From Saprospiraceae bacterium (GTDB taxonomy: Bacteria; Bacteroidota; Bacteroidia; Chitinophagales; Saprospiraceae), in assembly GCA_007134625.1 (NCBI GenBank), contig SLKL01000183.1, forward strand, positions 1 through 9,070: DNA of 9,070 bases. The letters are read 5' to 3'. How positions within the stretch are numbered: position 1 is the stretch's first letter; each line of letters opens with the position of its first letter. A program made the position numbers and the translations under genes. Of the stretch, positions 1-6,565 are shown in pieces. The notes beneath the pieces were generated by a model. The model was not told where the DNA came from. It worked only from the letters and a program-made list of their open reading frames with translations, and did not search any database.

Positions 1-1
1 A

Positions 2-577
2 ATTTTTAACGAGCAGCATTTCGATTTAATCATTCTGGATATTATGTTACCGGACATGGATGGCTTGACTGTTTGCGAACAGATCAGGCTCAGGAATACA
101 GAGGTACCTATTATATTCCTTACTGCTAAAGATGCCGCTGCTGAGCGTGTGGAAGGATTGAAAAAAGGAGGTGACGATTACATCACTAAGCCCTTTGATC
201 TTGAAGAATTAATTATTCGAATTAATAATCTACTTAAAAGAAGAGGAAAGTCAACAAATGGATCCTCTTTCAATAATTATACCATTGGTAACTATGAAAT
301 CAACTTCAAAACATATGAGGCCGACACCAATAAAGGAAAAATTACGCTAACCCAAAAAGAAGCGTTATTATTAAAACTGTTAATTGACAGAAAAAACGAG
401 GTTGTTTCGAGAAACCAGATCCTACAAGCAGTCTGGGGATATGATGTATATCCATCAACAAGAACAATTGATAACTTTGTTTTATCTTTCAGAAAGTATT
501 TTGAACCTAAACCTTCAAAACCAAAATATTTCGTTTCGATAAGAGGTATTGGTTACAAATACACTGAGGAGAATTAA
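2..577 (+). CDS. OmpR/PhoB-family response regulator, 5' end cut by window edge
   Basis: This is a DNA-binding transcription regulator of a two-component system. A sensor kinase would phosphorylate the receiver domain and the C-terminal winged helix would bind promoter DNA. The reading frame is open from base 2, so about 40 N-terminal residues are missing; 191 are visible. The phospho-acceptor Asp is visible residue 13 (ILDIMLP), the switch Thr is residue 41 (FLTAKD), and the conserved Lys is residue 63 (ITKPFD). The C-terminal half (about 95-190) carries the OmpR-type helix-turn-helix, with SRNQILQAVWGYD, RTIDNF and the wing ending IRGIGYKY. The ATG at 44 lies inside the receiver domain and is not the start. 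No kinase gene follows within the window, and the gene ends facing the leftward genes. Family assignment is firm; the regulon cannot be told. Confidence 0.95.
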   Translation: MFNEQHFDLIILDIMLPDMDGLTVCEQIRLRNTEVPIIFLTAKDAAAERVEGLKKGGDDYITKPFDLEELIIRINNLLKRRGKSTNGSSFNNYTIGNYEINFKTYEADTNKGKITLTQKEALLLKLLIDRKNEVVSRNQILQAVWGYDVYPSTRTIDNFVLSFRKYFEPKPSKPKYFVSIRGIGYKYTEEN

Positions 578-704
578 AGGTTCCTCAATATGGGGAAATA
601 CAGCTAATGAGCGATATAACTACACGCGATTGTGGTTATGGTCTTTAGCTGAGAAATTTATCACTAACTCGATTGGTGGTCTAAAAGTGTTTGGTTGTCA
701 AGAT

Positions 705-737
705 TTTGGTTTATAGCCTTAAACATCCAAATTTTTT
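705..737 (+). terminator. Possible intrinsic terminator of the response regulator gene
   Basis: An imperfect hairpin pairs 705-709 (TTTGG) with 727-731 (CCAAA) and 710-713 (TTTA) with 720-723 (TAAA), with a 3-base bulge and a 6-base loop. Six T residues (732-737) follow at once. The stem is AT-rich and lies 128 bases past the stop codon at 577, so this is a weak call. Confidence 0.35.
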
Positions 738-799
738 AGAAGAAGCCTGAAATGCATTATATGCATCTGCAAACTTAGGACTCTATCATTAACAACCTT

Positions 800-839
800 T
801 TCCACTACTCCACCTCTCCACCTTTCCATTATTTCACTT
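800..839. repeat. Degenerate 8-base tandem repeat, pyrimidine-rich on + strand
   Basis: Five octamers line up in register: TTCCACTA (800-807), CTCCACCT (808-815), CTCCACCT (816-823), TTCCATTA (824-831) and TTTCACTT (832-839). The middle two are identical. The + strand has no G from 780 to 857, so the - strand transcript here would be free of C and rich in GG pairs. This lies 46-85 bases beyond the stop codon of the 470-residue gene, in its presumed 3' untranslated region. Confidence 0.65.
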
Positions 840-884
840 CCAAACTAAACAACTCATGCACAAGCAATTATTAAATCACTAACA

Positions 885-2297
885 TTAAGCATCCTTCTTA
901 ACTCTGGGTTTCCTTTTCGTTTTGAACAACTCCACGATTTCTTTCTGGTTCATTATTTTCCAATCCAGGAAAAGGGCTGTAGAAAAACGCTTTATATCCT
1001 GATAATCTCTTGATCGCTTGTCGGTGTAATGTTTAATCAACTTCTTTACATACTTTAGGCAAATAGTACCTATTAATAGGTTGAATTCCTGATTATTGAA
1101 TACGTTGATATACTGTGAGATAACCTTACTGAGCTCCATATATCTCGGATACTCTTCAGCACTTAACTCATTAATTATTTTACTAAAATAAGCCAAAAGA
1201 GTCAATCTAACGCATTCATTGATGGTAGAAAGACCTTCGTTCATAAAGTAAAACTTTTGTACTTCTGCCAAAGTCACCTCAGAATCATAACCTTCAGATC
1301 TGATCGTATCCATCAGGTCATAATAAGCGTTGAATTGATCATTTATTTTAGATCGATCAATTAAAGTCGAGACTCTTTTATCGCAATCCGTTTTTATATT
1401 TAATCGTGAACTGGATAACAATTCCCTCAGAAATTCAAAGTAATTGTCAACAAACCCATCTACATCTTTTCTGCAGCCATTCAGTGTTTTGGCCATAGCT
1501 TTTGTAGTATCTTCATCCAAATCAAAATAGTTAATGATAAGACCAAATACATAGACAAATTCATGGTATTTCCAGAATTCTTTATTGGAAATAAATTTAT
1601 TCAGAGTAGGTGCCAGGTTTTGATTATCTAATTTAAGAATCACCCTTTGCAAGATGAATTCTTTTAAATCTGGATAAAGCGTCCTTAGCTCAACACCTTT
1701 CTCAGGAAACTGACTGGTGTAGAAATTCTCACCTGCAAATTGCCTCCTCATGCTATTTAGTCCAACAGTTCTTTCTGAGGCATCTCTATATTTCATTAGC
1801 CTTTGTGAGCTGAGATAACTTTTGACGCGCTTGTTACCTATTTCATTAATAAGATTAGTGACCCATATGTCACTGGAAAGCGCAAAGCCCAATTGTAAGC
1901 TTTGTCCAATACGGCGAGTCAACATCTCAAAATTAGATGATTTTGCAAGAGTTAAAATAACTGTTCGCAGATGATCCTGTGGACGGGTATATTTATAATT
2001 ATCTGTCACTACCCCTCTCAATACAGCATATGCTAAAATCCTGGGTAAGTATAGCCCTTCAAATTTATCATCAAGGAGTTTAGTTTCGAGATCAATTATT
2101 AGTAAGGGATGATTATCCGCAATATGTTGATACAATTCATGGATCTGTGGTTCAAATATTTGTTGTAATTGAACGTAAAAATCCAGTTCATCCTGATCAT
2201 CTTCAGCATTAAGGTAACCCTCTAGATACTCAGAATCCTGAACTTCTCCCGCAAGTTCATCAATAATCATTGCAAATTCATCAGATAACTTTTCCAT
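885..2297 (-). CDS. Uncharacterised 470-residue soluble helical protein
   Basis: I do not recognise this protein. The predicted product has no signal peptide, no membrane segment and no nucleotide-binding or metal-binding motif that I can see. It appears almost wholly alpha-helical. The first 60 residues are acidic (several DE and DD pairs), and the last dozen are strongly basic (KTKRKPRVKK). The middle is rich in Leu, Ile, Phe and Tyr in heptad-like spacing, as in helical-repeat or scaffold proteins, but no clear repeat unit can be aligned by eye. The start is a true ATG at 2297. It lies 38 bases beyond the rpsP terminator hairpin, so the gene may depend on read-through or on a promoter squeezed into that gap; TAGATTTT at 2310-2303 is a 7/8 match to the Bacteroidota -7 element but would leave almost no leader. 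Codon use looks like that of its neighbours. Confidence 0.85.
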   Translation of the reverse strand: MEKLSDEFAMIIDELAGEVQDSEYLEGYLNAEDDQDELDFYVQLQQIFEPQIHELYQHIADNHPLLIIDLETKLLDDKFEGLYLPRILAYAVLRGVVTDNYKYTRPQDHLRTVILTLAKSSNFEMLTRRIGQSLQLGFALSSDIWVTNLINEIGNKRVKSYLSSQRLMKYRDASERTVGLNSMRRQFAGENFYTSQFPEKGVELRTLYPDLKEFILQRVILKLDNQNLAPTLNKFISNKEFWKYHEFVYVFGLIINYFDLDEDTTKAMAKTLNGCRKDVDGFVDNYFEFLRELLSSSRLNIKTDCDKRVSTLIDRSKINDQFNAYYDLMDTIRSEGYDSEVTLAEVQKFYFMNEGLSTINECVRLTLLAYFSKIINELSAEEYPRYMELSKVISQYINVFNNQEFNLLIGTICLKYVKKLIKHYTDKRSRDYQDIKRFSTALFLDWKIMNQKEIVELFKTKRKPRVKKDA

Positions 2298-2335
2298 AAA
2301 ATAAAATCTAAAAAATGATGGTAAATAATTATGAA

Positions 2336-2365
2336 AGACCCGGTGAAAATCAATTCACCAGGTCT
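2336..2365 (-). terminator. Hairpin terminator downstream of rpsP
   Basis: Arms 2336-2347 and 2354-2365 form a 12-bp stem around a 6-base loop. The single mismatch on the + strand (C/A at 2341/2360) becomes a G-U pair in the leftward transcript, so the structure suits the - strand better. It lies 63 bases after the rpsP stop. The U tract in the leftward direction is poor (UUUCAUAAUUAUUU), while CCTTTTTCT follows the right arm on the + strand, so some two-way function is possible. Confidence 0.6.
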
Positions 2366-2428
2366 CCTTTTTCTACGAAATTTCCATCGAATAGCTAAAG
2401 CCACCGGCCAATTCTATTCGACTTTTCA

Positions 2429-2899
2429 TTACTCTTCTTCTTCAGCGGTTGCAGCTTTAGAAGCTGCCGCAACAGCTGATAGTGTATCACTATCTAAACC
2501 GGCAATTTTGAGATTGTGTTCCAATTGCGCCTTTCTCTCAGCCTCAAAACGCCTTCTGATTCTTTCTTCTTTGTTGGAAATAAATTCCAGGTATTTTGCA
2601 TCAGCCTCTTCTTGGCTCATTGCTCCTTTTGCCACGCCTTTCATCAAATGCTTTTTGTATAAAACACCCTGCATTTTAAGCATAGCCTTAACGGTATTTG
2701 TCGGCTTAGCTCCTTTGTGAAGCCATTCCAGAGCTTTATCTCTGTCCATTTCAATCGTTGCAGGAGAGGTCATTGGATTATAAGAACCAATTCTTTCAAT
2801 GTAACGACCATCTCTTGGCGCCCGTGCATCAGCCACCACTATGTGGTAAAACGGGTTCTTTCTTCTTCCTTTCCTTTGCAGTCTGAGTTTTACTGCCAT
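2429..2899 (-). CDS. rpsP: 30S ribosomal protein bS16
   Basis: This protein of the small ribosomal subunit binds 16S rRNA early in assembly. Residues 1 to about 85 are the standard bS16 fold: it begins [20 protein letters not shown], followed by [22 protein letters not shown] and the conserved GAKPTNTV segment (about 68-75). At 156 residues it is nearly twice the E. coli length (82). The extra 70 residues form a charged, probably helical tail ([18 protein letters not shown]) ending in an Ala-rich stretch and EEEE. Extended bS16 tails are usual in Bacteroidota. The start is an ATG at 2899 behind an A-rich stretch with no Shine-Dalgarno box. rimM, its common partner, is not next to it; the gene appears monocistronic, with its own promoter (2971-2978) and terminator (2336-2365). 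Confidence 0.98.
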   Translation of the reverse strand: MAVKLRLQRKGRRKNPFYHIVVADARAPRDGRYIERIGSYNPMTSPATIEMDRDKALEWLHKGAKPTNTVKAMLKMQGVLYKKHLMKGVAKGAMSQEEADAKYLEFISNKEERIRRRFEAERKAQLEHNLKIAGLDSDTLSAVAAASKAATAEEEE

Positions 2900-2929
2900 T
2901 TTTCTTTTGTTTTAAAAAATTTAACAATA

Positions 2930-2958
2930 CTCACATCAGTCAATAAATGACAAGTGAG
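2930..2958 (-). promoter_or_regulatory. Leader hairpin in the rpsP 5' untranslated region
   Basis: CTCAC (2930-2934) pairs with GTGAG (2954-2958), and inside it GTCA (2939-2942) pairs with TGAC (2948-2951) around a 5-base loop. The internal loop is 4 bases on one side and 2 on the other. It lies between the predicted -7 element (2971-2978) and the ATG (2899), so it would be in the leader RNA. Autoregulation or mRNA stabilisation is possible, but nothing in the sequence proves either. Confidence 0.4.
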
Positions 2959-2970
2959 CTTTTCGGGGCG

Positions 2971-2978
2971 CAAAGTTA
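2971..2978 (-). promoter_or_regulatory. Bacteroidota -7 promoter element for rpsP
   Basis: Read on the - strand these bases are TAACTTTG, a full match to the Bacteroidota housekeeping -7 consensus TAnnTTTG. The predicted transcript would start near 2965, giving a leader of about 65 bases. No clear TTG -33 element is seen at the usual spacing. Confidence 0.6.
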
Positions 2979-3084
2979 AGCATAAGTTTTAATTATGGAC
3001 ACCCCTGATGACACTTTTTTTATTATCAGCAAGAAAAAAGTATTTCTAACAAATGAATTATTACCTGTTTTCGCGGTTAATGTT

Positions 3085-3195
3085 TGAGTCCACTCCGAAA
3101 ACCCTTTTCGTCATGAAAATTAGCGAAAAATTCATCCCCAACGAGTTGGGGATTGCAGCAATTTGTAATAGAAAGGGGTTTTCGGAGCGGACTCA
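3085..3195. repeat. 111-base palindromic element with inner hairpin (MITE- or BIME-like)
   Basis: Arms 3085-3109 and 3171-3195 are 25-base inverted repeats with 23 Watson-Crick matches; the two exceptions are 3092/3188 and 3105/3175. Between them a perfect 8-bp stem, ATCCCCAA (3134-3141) with TTGGGGAT (3146-3153), closes a CGAG tetraloop. Shorter pairing (AAATT near 3117 with AATTT near 3161) could stack between the two. Each arm tip is itself nearly symmetric (GAGT-CC-ACTC at 3086-3095). Flanks ATGTTT (3080-3085) and ATGCTT (3195-3200) match 5 of 6 bases as direct repeats. The right arm ends 4 bases from the mscS stop codon, so it sits at the 3' end of the four-gene operon. No T run follows on the - strand, so it is not a standard intrinsic terminator. 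There is no coding capacity. Confidence 0.75.
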
Positions 3196-3199
3196 TGCT

Positions 3200-4054
3200 T
3201 TAATTATTGACCAAATGGAAAATTTGTCGGATAATTTTTCTTCTAATTTCGCGCTCTAATTCGTAGTCAGGGGTATTTAAAATATACTGAAATTTGAATG
3301 AAATGTAATCCTTTTTTATTTCAACAATTCTGAGGTAGAACGAATTCTTTTGAATCTTTTCAGCATATTCTTTCAGCGAGCTAGCGAGCATATTTTCAAG
3401 TTCTTCAAAATCAGAAACTTTACCTACAGGAATTTCAAAGCTAATACTCGTTTTCTTAATTGCTCGCTTGGTGTAATTCAGAATTTCAGTATTGTACAAT
3501 TTGTTATTTGGAAAGTAAATTAAATCATCATCATCTGTCAAAATCGATGTTTTGGTTAAAGACATATTCTGAATGATGCCTTTATTTTCGCCTATTTTGA
3601 CTTTATCACCAATCTCAATTTCATTACTAAAAGTCATTAACATACTGCCTATAATATCATTCAAGTATTCTTTGCTTATTATTGCCAAAGCAGCCGCAAC
3701 AATACTGACCGAAAAAACAAAATTAGCAATTTGAATATTGGCAACCACCAAAACCAGAAGTAAAAGACCTAGTGTATAGAGTAAAACAAATACATTCTGA
3801 ATTCCAAGAATGAAATTATCGCGAAAAGGAGTGGGTATTTTCTTACTTGTTCTGTAGAAAAAAAGAATCAGGTTTTTTATAAAGTCAATAGCTAATAAAT
3901 AAATTATAACTGTATAAATCCCTGAAAAAATTGGATGTAAGTCAAGGTACTCATTGATCTCCCAAAAATTAAAAACTCTTACAGCTACAATAAAAACAAG
4001 GATAAGCGCTCTGACTACAATTTTACCCTTTCGGAAAAATACTTTTTTAGTCAT
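3200..4054 (-). CDS. Small MscS-family mechanosensitive ion channel
   Basis: This is an inner-membrane channel that would open under membrane tension and release ions or small solutes during osmotic downshift. The 284-residue protein has membrane segments at about 12-31, 43-67 and 83-106, then the pore-lining helix (about 113-140, with AAALAIISKEYLNDIIGS), which matches the MscS TM3 pattern. The MscS beta domain follows: IEIGDKVKIGENKGIIQNMS (146-165) and YFPNN (180-184). The C-terminal alpha/beta cytoplasmic part runs to 284. It is about the size of E. coli MscS (286). I place the start at ATG 4054, two bases after the stop of the upstream gene. A TTG at 4060 would add two residues and overlap that stop as TTGA. 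It is the last gene of a four-gene envelope operon, so its role may be tied to the exported proteins upstream. Confidence 0.9.
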   Translation of the reverse strand: MTKKVFFRKGKIVVRALILVFIVAVRVFNFWEINEYLDLHPIFSGIYTVIIYLLAIDFIKNLILFFYRTSKKIPTPFRDNFILGIQNVFVLLYTLGLLLLVLVVANIQIANFVFSVSIVAAALAIISKEYLNDIIGSMLMTFSNEIEIGDKVKIGENKGIIQNMSLTKTSILTDDDDLIYFPNNKLYNTEILNYTKRAIKKTSISFEIPVGKVSDFEELENMLASSLKEYAEKIQKNSFYLRIVEIKKDYISFKFQYILNTPDYELEREIRRKIIRQIFHLVNN

Positions 4055-4056
4055 GC

Positions 4057-4584
4057 TCAATGATTATCCGGTTTGATGGTGTCAATTTGTAGCGTATCCA
4101 CATGATATAAATCTCTTACCCAAGCTCTCCTTGCCTCTTTTAGTTTTTCAACGCGTTCCTCTATTTCAAGATCCTTATCATTTAAATGCCTATGAAATGA
4201 TTCAATTACAAATATTGTCATATCGTCAGGATGTGTTAATCCAATGCCTCTAAGATAATGAGAAAAACGGGAGCCTTCATAAAATTGCCAATTGGTGGTA
4301 ATCCATTTCCCTAACCCAAAAAACAATCTGCGACCAATATCCTCTTCAGGAGCTGAACGAAACCTATTCATCGCACTTTCGGTACTAATTTCCTCTAGTT
4401 CAATCATCGCATCGTGAATGTCAGCAGGAATATAAATATTGTTTAATTTTCGTTGCATTATCCGCCAGTTGTAATCCTCCAGGCGCTCAATATCTGTGCT
4501 ATCTATCTGAGCATAAACTTGGTTCCATTGTAAGTCAACAATCAGGAATCCACCCGTTAATAAAATAAAAAGTAAATACCGCAT
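4057..4584 (-). CDS. Exported protein resembling the DUF6794 family
   Basis: This is a 175-residue protein with an N-terminal hydrophobic segment (residues 3-17) that looks like a signal peptide, with possible cleavage after VYA (23-25); a retained anchor is also possible. The core, from YIPAD (51-55) through FFGLGKWITTNW (88-99), GSRFSHYLRGIGL (104-116) and HPDDMT (118-123) to SFHRHLN (129-135), recalls from memory the DUF6794 family of Bacteroidota, whose function I do not know. A charged helix (about 137-156) follows. The start is ATG 4584, 10 bases after the GWxTD stop (4595). The same frame stays open upstream to 4797, but that part overlaps the GWxTD gene, encodes no signal peptide and is rejected. 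No catalytic residues are evident. Its place between a GWxTD protein and a channel suggests an envelope role (inference). Confidence 0.75.
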   Translation of the reverse strand: MRYLLFILLTGGFLIVDLQWNQVYAQIDSTDIERLEDYNWRIMQRKLNNIYIPADIHDAMIELEEISTESAMNRFRSAPEEDIGRRLFFGLGKWITTNWQFYEGSRFSHYLRGIGLTHPDDMTIFVIESFHRHLNDKDLEIEERVEKLKEARRAWVRDLYHVDTLQIDTIKPDNH

Positions 4585-4594
4585 CAAAGCAAAA

Positions 4595-6070
4595 TTAGTT
4601 ATCTCTGAAAAAATCAGTTGCACGCCTGTTAAAACCCTGACGAATATCTCTGGCCTCATGATGATTGGGACCGTCATATATATTGGGATTATTTCTGTAT
4701 AAATCAAGCATCCATCTTGGGTTATTGATTTCACCCCTTGCATTGGAGTGAAGTAATTCATACATATTTCCGGCAAGAGTAGGATTATAAAAAACAAACT
4801 TTACATCTGTCTGTCCTGTTCCGGGCAGACGATTGTACGTCCAGATTTCATATGGAGGAGCATCGTTTTCAGCCTGAACATTTACCATGTCATCCGGACG
4901 ACCATATCTTAGGTAAATCCTACCTCTGTCTGTCTCAAACCCATGACCAAATCCTGAATAAAACATATCATCTATAGCTTGAGCGACTTCCATATATTGT
5001 TCAAAGGTTTCACCGGGTGTATCCCGATCAATATCCATCCAAAATTCAAATATAAAGGATCGCATTTCAAGTGGTTTGCTGTGTCTGAGTATATTATTTA
5101 ATCTGGGAACCTGATGTTGAGGAATAACAGCAGCCATAGCTTTCAAAGCATAAACAAGTTGATCGCTATTCAAATCCTGAACAAAGCTATTTTCAAAAGT
5201 AATGGGCTCTTCACCTTTTTCCTCCGTTAAAAGAAAATCTGCAGCGGGATTATACCGAAAAAACCTTTTACTCTGTTCTGCGAGCAACTCCTGTTCTCTG
5301 TTGTACACCCCAACTTTAAAAAAATATTCCCCTGAAAGTAATTCTGAAATATCGAGATTTAACAATACTGCATCAGTGGGAGTAACATCCCTCCTTCTAA
5401 AAGATTGTATTTCCGGCTCTATTTGGCCACGTCTTTGAACGGAAAATCCTAATGCATAAGCATCGCCTTGATCGAAAAAATTGGTAAGTCCATAAATCTC
5501 AAAATATACTCTAAGTCGATCAATTGATGAAGGGAAATACGCATGAGGTGCTATTTCCATCCTCATTCCTCCCCGGCTAAATCTGGATTCAGTTTCATCA
5601 TCTGCTTCGGTTGATAACAATAATAGGATAGATGAGAAATTAATATTTTTCACCTTATATTCAATGTTAAAACTCCGGGTACCGACTACTGACCTGCTGG
5701 TATCATTGTGATCTGTAAATTGATATTCCAATAAATAATTACCCTCCGGTAATGCAAAACGTTTTATTTCGTAAAAATCTTCAAATGTCTTATTAATCGG
5801 ACCGGTAAGCAGGAATCTGTCGCCATAAACCAATTCAGCGGTTTCGTGTTCAGCAATCAATAATGTAACCTCAACAGCAGAGTTAAAATAATTAGAATCA
5901 ACAGGATTGCCTACAAGGCTTTCACCATCAAAATGCAAAACCAATTCTGTATATGGATCGGTTTCCGAAGAAACAAATGAGTTAATCCCAACATAAGCCT
6001 CTTGACTCCCGGCACTAAATGCAAGAAAAAAAGACATTAAAACTACAAGTAAATAATATTTTTTATTCAT
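4595..6070 (-). CDS. GWxTD domain-containing exported protein
   Basis: This 491-residue protein has a signal peptide (MNKKYYLLVVLMSFFLAFSA) with likely cleavage near residues 20-23, so it is exported to the periplasm or outer membrane. Residues 25 to about 275 look like two or three beta-sandwich stretches. The last 200 residues hold the GWxTD domain: FEFWMDIDRD (341-350), the signature region GFETDRGRIYLRYGRPDD (377-394), PYEIWTYNRL (406-415) and FVFYNPT (425-431). The signature Trp is Phe here (GFETD). The GWxTD family is common in Bacteroidota and some other phyla, and I know of no settled function; a role in protein assembly or envelope structure is only a guess. Its ATG overlaps the stop of the lipoprotein gene by 8 bases (ATGAATAA), which points to coupled translation. 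Confidence 0.93.
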   Translation of the reverse strand: MNKKYYLLVVLMSFFLAFSAGSQEAYVGINSFVSSETDPYTELVLHFDGESLVGNPVDSNYFNSAVEVTLLIAEHETAELVYGDRFLLTGPINKTFEDFYEIKRFALPEGNYLLEYQFTDHNDTSRSVVGTRSFNIEYKVKNINFSSILLLLSTEADDETESRFSRGGMRMEIAPHAYFPSSIDRLRVYFEIYGLTNFFDQGDAYALGFSVQRRGQIEPEIQSFRRRDVTPTDAVLLNLDISELLSGEYFFKVGVYNREQELLAEQSKRFFRYNPAADFLLTEEKGEEPITFENSFVQDLNSDQLVYALKAMAAVIPQHQVPRLNNILRHSKPLEMRSFIFEFWMDIDRDTPGETFEQYMEVAQAIDDMFYSGFGHGFETDRGRIYLRYGRPDDMVNVQAENDAPPYEIWTYNRLPGTGQTDVKFVFYNPTLAGNMYELLHSNARGEINNPRWMLDLYRNNPNIYDGPNHHEARDIRQGFNRRATDFFRDN

Positions 6071-6461
6071 TTTGCTCTATTCGCTCCAACTCAAATTCAA
6101 AACTATGTCCCTGGATCAACGTACTAATGTTCAGCCTATTTTCATCCACTTCATTAACAATAAAAAACGACGGCCTCATAATGCCCGTATAAATAGTATC
6201 CGAAGAAACCCTATATTCCCCGATATTATTTTCTCCAAAAATAAAACCGGGTACATTTGAAGAAAAAATAGAGGAGGTAAACAAAAACTTAGCTCCATCT
6301 AAAGTGCCGGTTTGTGCATTATTTCTAAACGCATTTACAACCTCCCACTCTCCTTGAATATCCGGTTTTTTAACATAAACTCCCTTGGGGGCTTCACTTC
6401 TGCATGCTATCAGCAGTACAATTCCAATGAAAGCAATTACCCTGGATGGTTTTCCTAACAT
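6063..6461 (-). CDS. Small lipoprotein, possibly lipocalin-like
   Basis: This 132-residue precursor has a short basic N terminus, a hydrophobic stretch (8-19) and the lipobox LLIAC, so Cys20 would be lipidated by signal peptidase II processing. The mature part opens with APKGVYVKKPDIQGEWEVV; the GEWEVV segment near the start of a beta-rich chain resembles lipocalin-like lipoproteins of Bacteroidota, but this is a weak resemblance. The remaining sequence alternates hydrophobic and polar residues as in a beta barrel. I chose ATG 6461. An in-frame TTG at 6479 would add six residues, but it lies close to the predicted transcription start and gives a less compact signal peptide. It is the first gene of the operon that continues with the GWxTD, DUF6794-like and MscS genes, and its last 8 bases overlap the GWxTD start. 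Confidence 0.85.
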   Translation of the reverse strand: MLGKPSRVIAFIGIVLLIACRSEAPKGVYVKKPDIQGEWEVVNAFRNNAQTGTLDGAKFLFTSSIFSSNVPGFIFGENNIGEYRVSSDTIYTGIMRPSFFIVNEVDENRLNISTLIQGHSFEFELERIEQNE

Positions 6462-6496
6462 TTGATTTTCTTTAATCAAGTTTTATACTAAAGCGT

Positions 6497-6529
6497 CAAA
6501 TTTAATAAGTATAGTCAATATACTTTCAA
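6497..6529 (-). promoter_or_regulatory. Promoter of the lipoprotein-GWxTD-DUF6794-mscS operon
   Basis: On the - strand a -33 type TTG (6529-6527, within a T6-G run) is followed after 22 bases by TAAATTTG (6504-6497), a full match to the -7 consensus TAnnTTTG. The transcript would begin near 6490, leaving about 30 bases of leader before ATG 6461. This spacing is one reason to prefer that ATG over the TTG at 6479. Confidence 0.6.
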
Positions 6530-6548
6530 AAATAAAGCCATAGGCCTT
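6528..6548 (-). terminator. Weak intrinsic terminator of the metallophosphoesterase gene
   Basis: Read on the - strand, AAGGCC, loop TAT and GGCTT form a 5-bp stem with one bulged G, followed by TATTTTT. It lies 17 bases past the stop codon at 6566. Its T tail doubles as the -33 region of the next operon's promoter, so the two units abut with almost no spare sequence. Confidence 0.45.
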
Positions 6549-6565
6549 AAAATATGACAATATCT

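Larger units (their letters stand above)
578..884. other. Convergent intergenic gap without a gene
   Basis: This 307-base gap separates the 3' ends of the response regulator gene (+) and the 470-residue gene (-). I see no coding frame of useful length; the longest ATG-led frame noticed near 607 runs only 13 codons. It holds the weak hairpin at 705-737, a small palindromic spot at 752-766 (ATGCAT, TAT, ATGCAT), and the octamer-periodic tract at 800-839. A loose direct repeat begins CGATTG near 627 and near 670. Confidence 0.7.

Noticed and set aside
752..766. Palindromic spot ATGCAT-TAT-ATGCAT
   Set aside because: It is a short AT-rich palindrome with no nearby promoter or gene start to suggest an operator.
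2331..2950. Two + strand open frames (129 and 77 residues) opposite rpsP
   Set aside because: They are antisense shadows of a certain ribosomal protein gene and resemble nothing.
3005..3041. AT-rich hairpins (ACTTTTTT with AAAAAAGT; CTGAT with ATCAG) upstream of rpsP
   Set aside because: They are short, mutually exclusive and expected by chance in an AT-rich spacer; no T run follows on the - strand.
3085..3195. Integron attC site as an explanation for the palindromic element
   Set aside because: The size would fit, but the conserved GTTRRRY and RYYYAAC core sites are not at the arm ends and no integrase or cassette gene is nearby.
3053..3259. A 68-residue open frame on the + strand across the palindromic element and the mscS 3' end
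   Set aside because: It runs through both inverted repeat arms and antisense to the mscS end, has no recognisable domain and no promoter; the frame is a by-product of the repeat.
4585..4797. Upstream extension of the DUF6794-like protein to 4797
   Set aside because: It overlaps the end of the GWxTD gene in another frame, while ATG 4584 gives a proper signal peptide 10 bases after the GWxTD stop.
5202..6260. Two + strand frames of 78 and 62 residues within the GWxTD and lipoprotein region
   Set aside because: They are antisense to genes with clear signal peptides and domains and show no features of their own.
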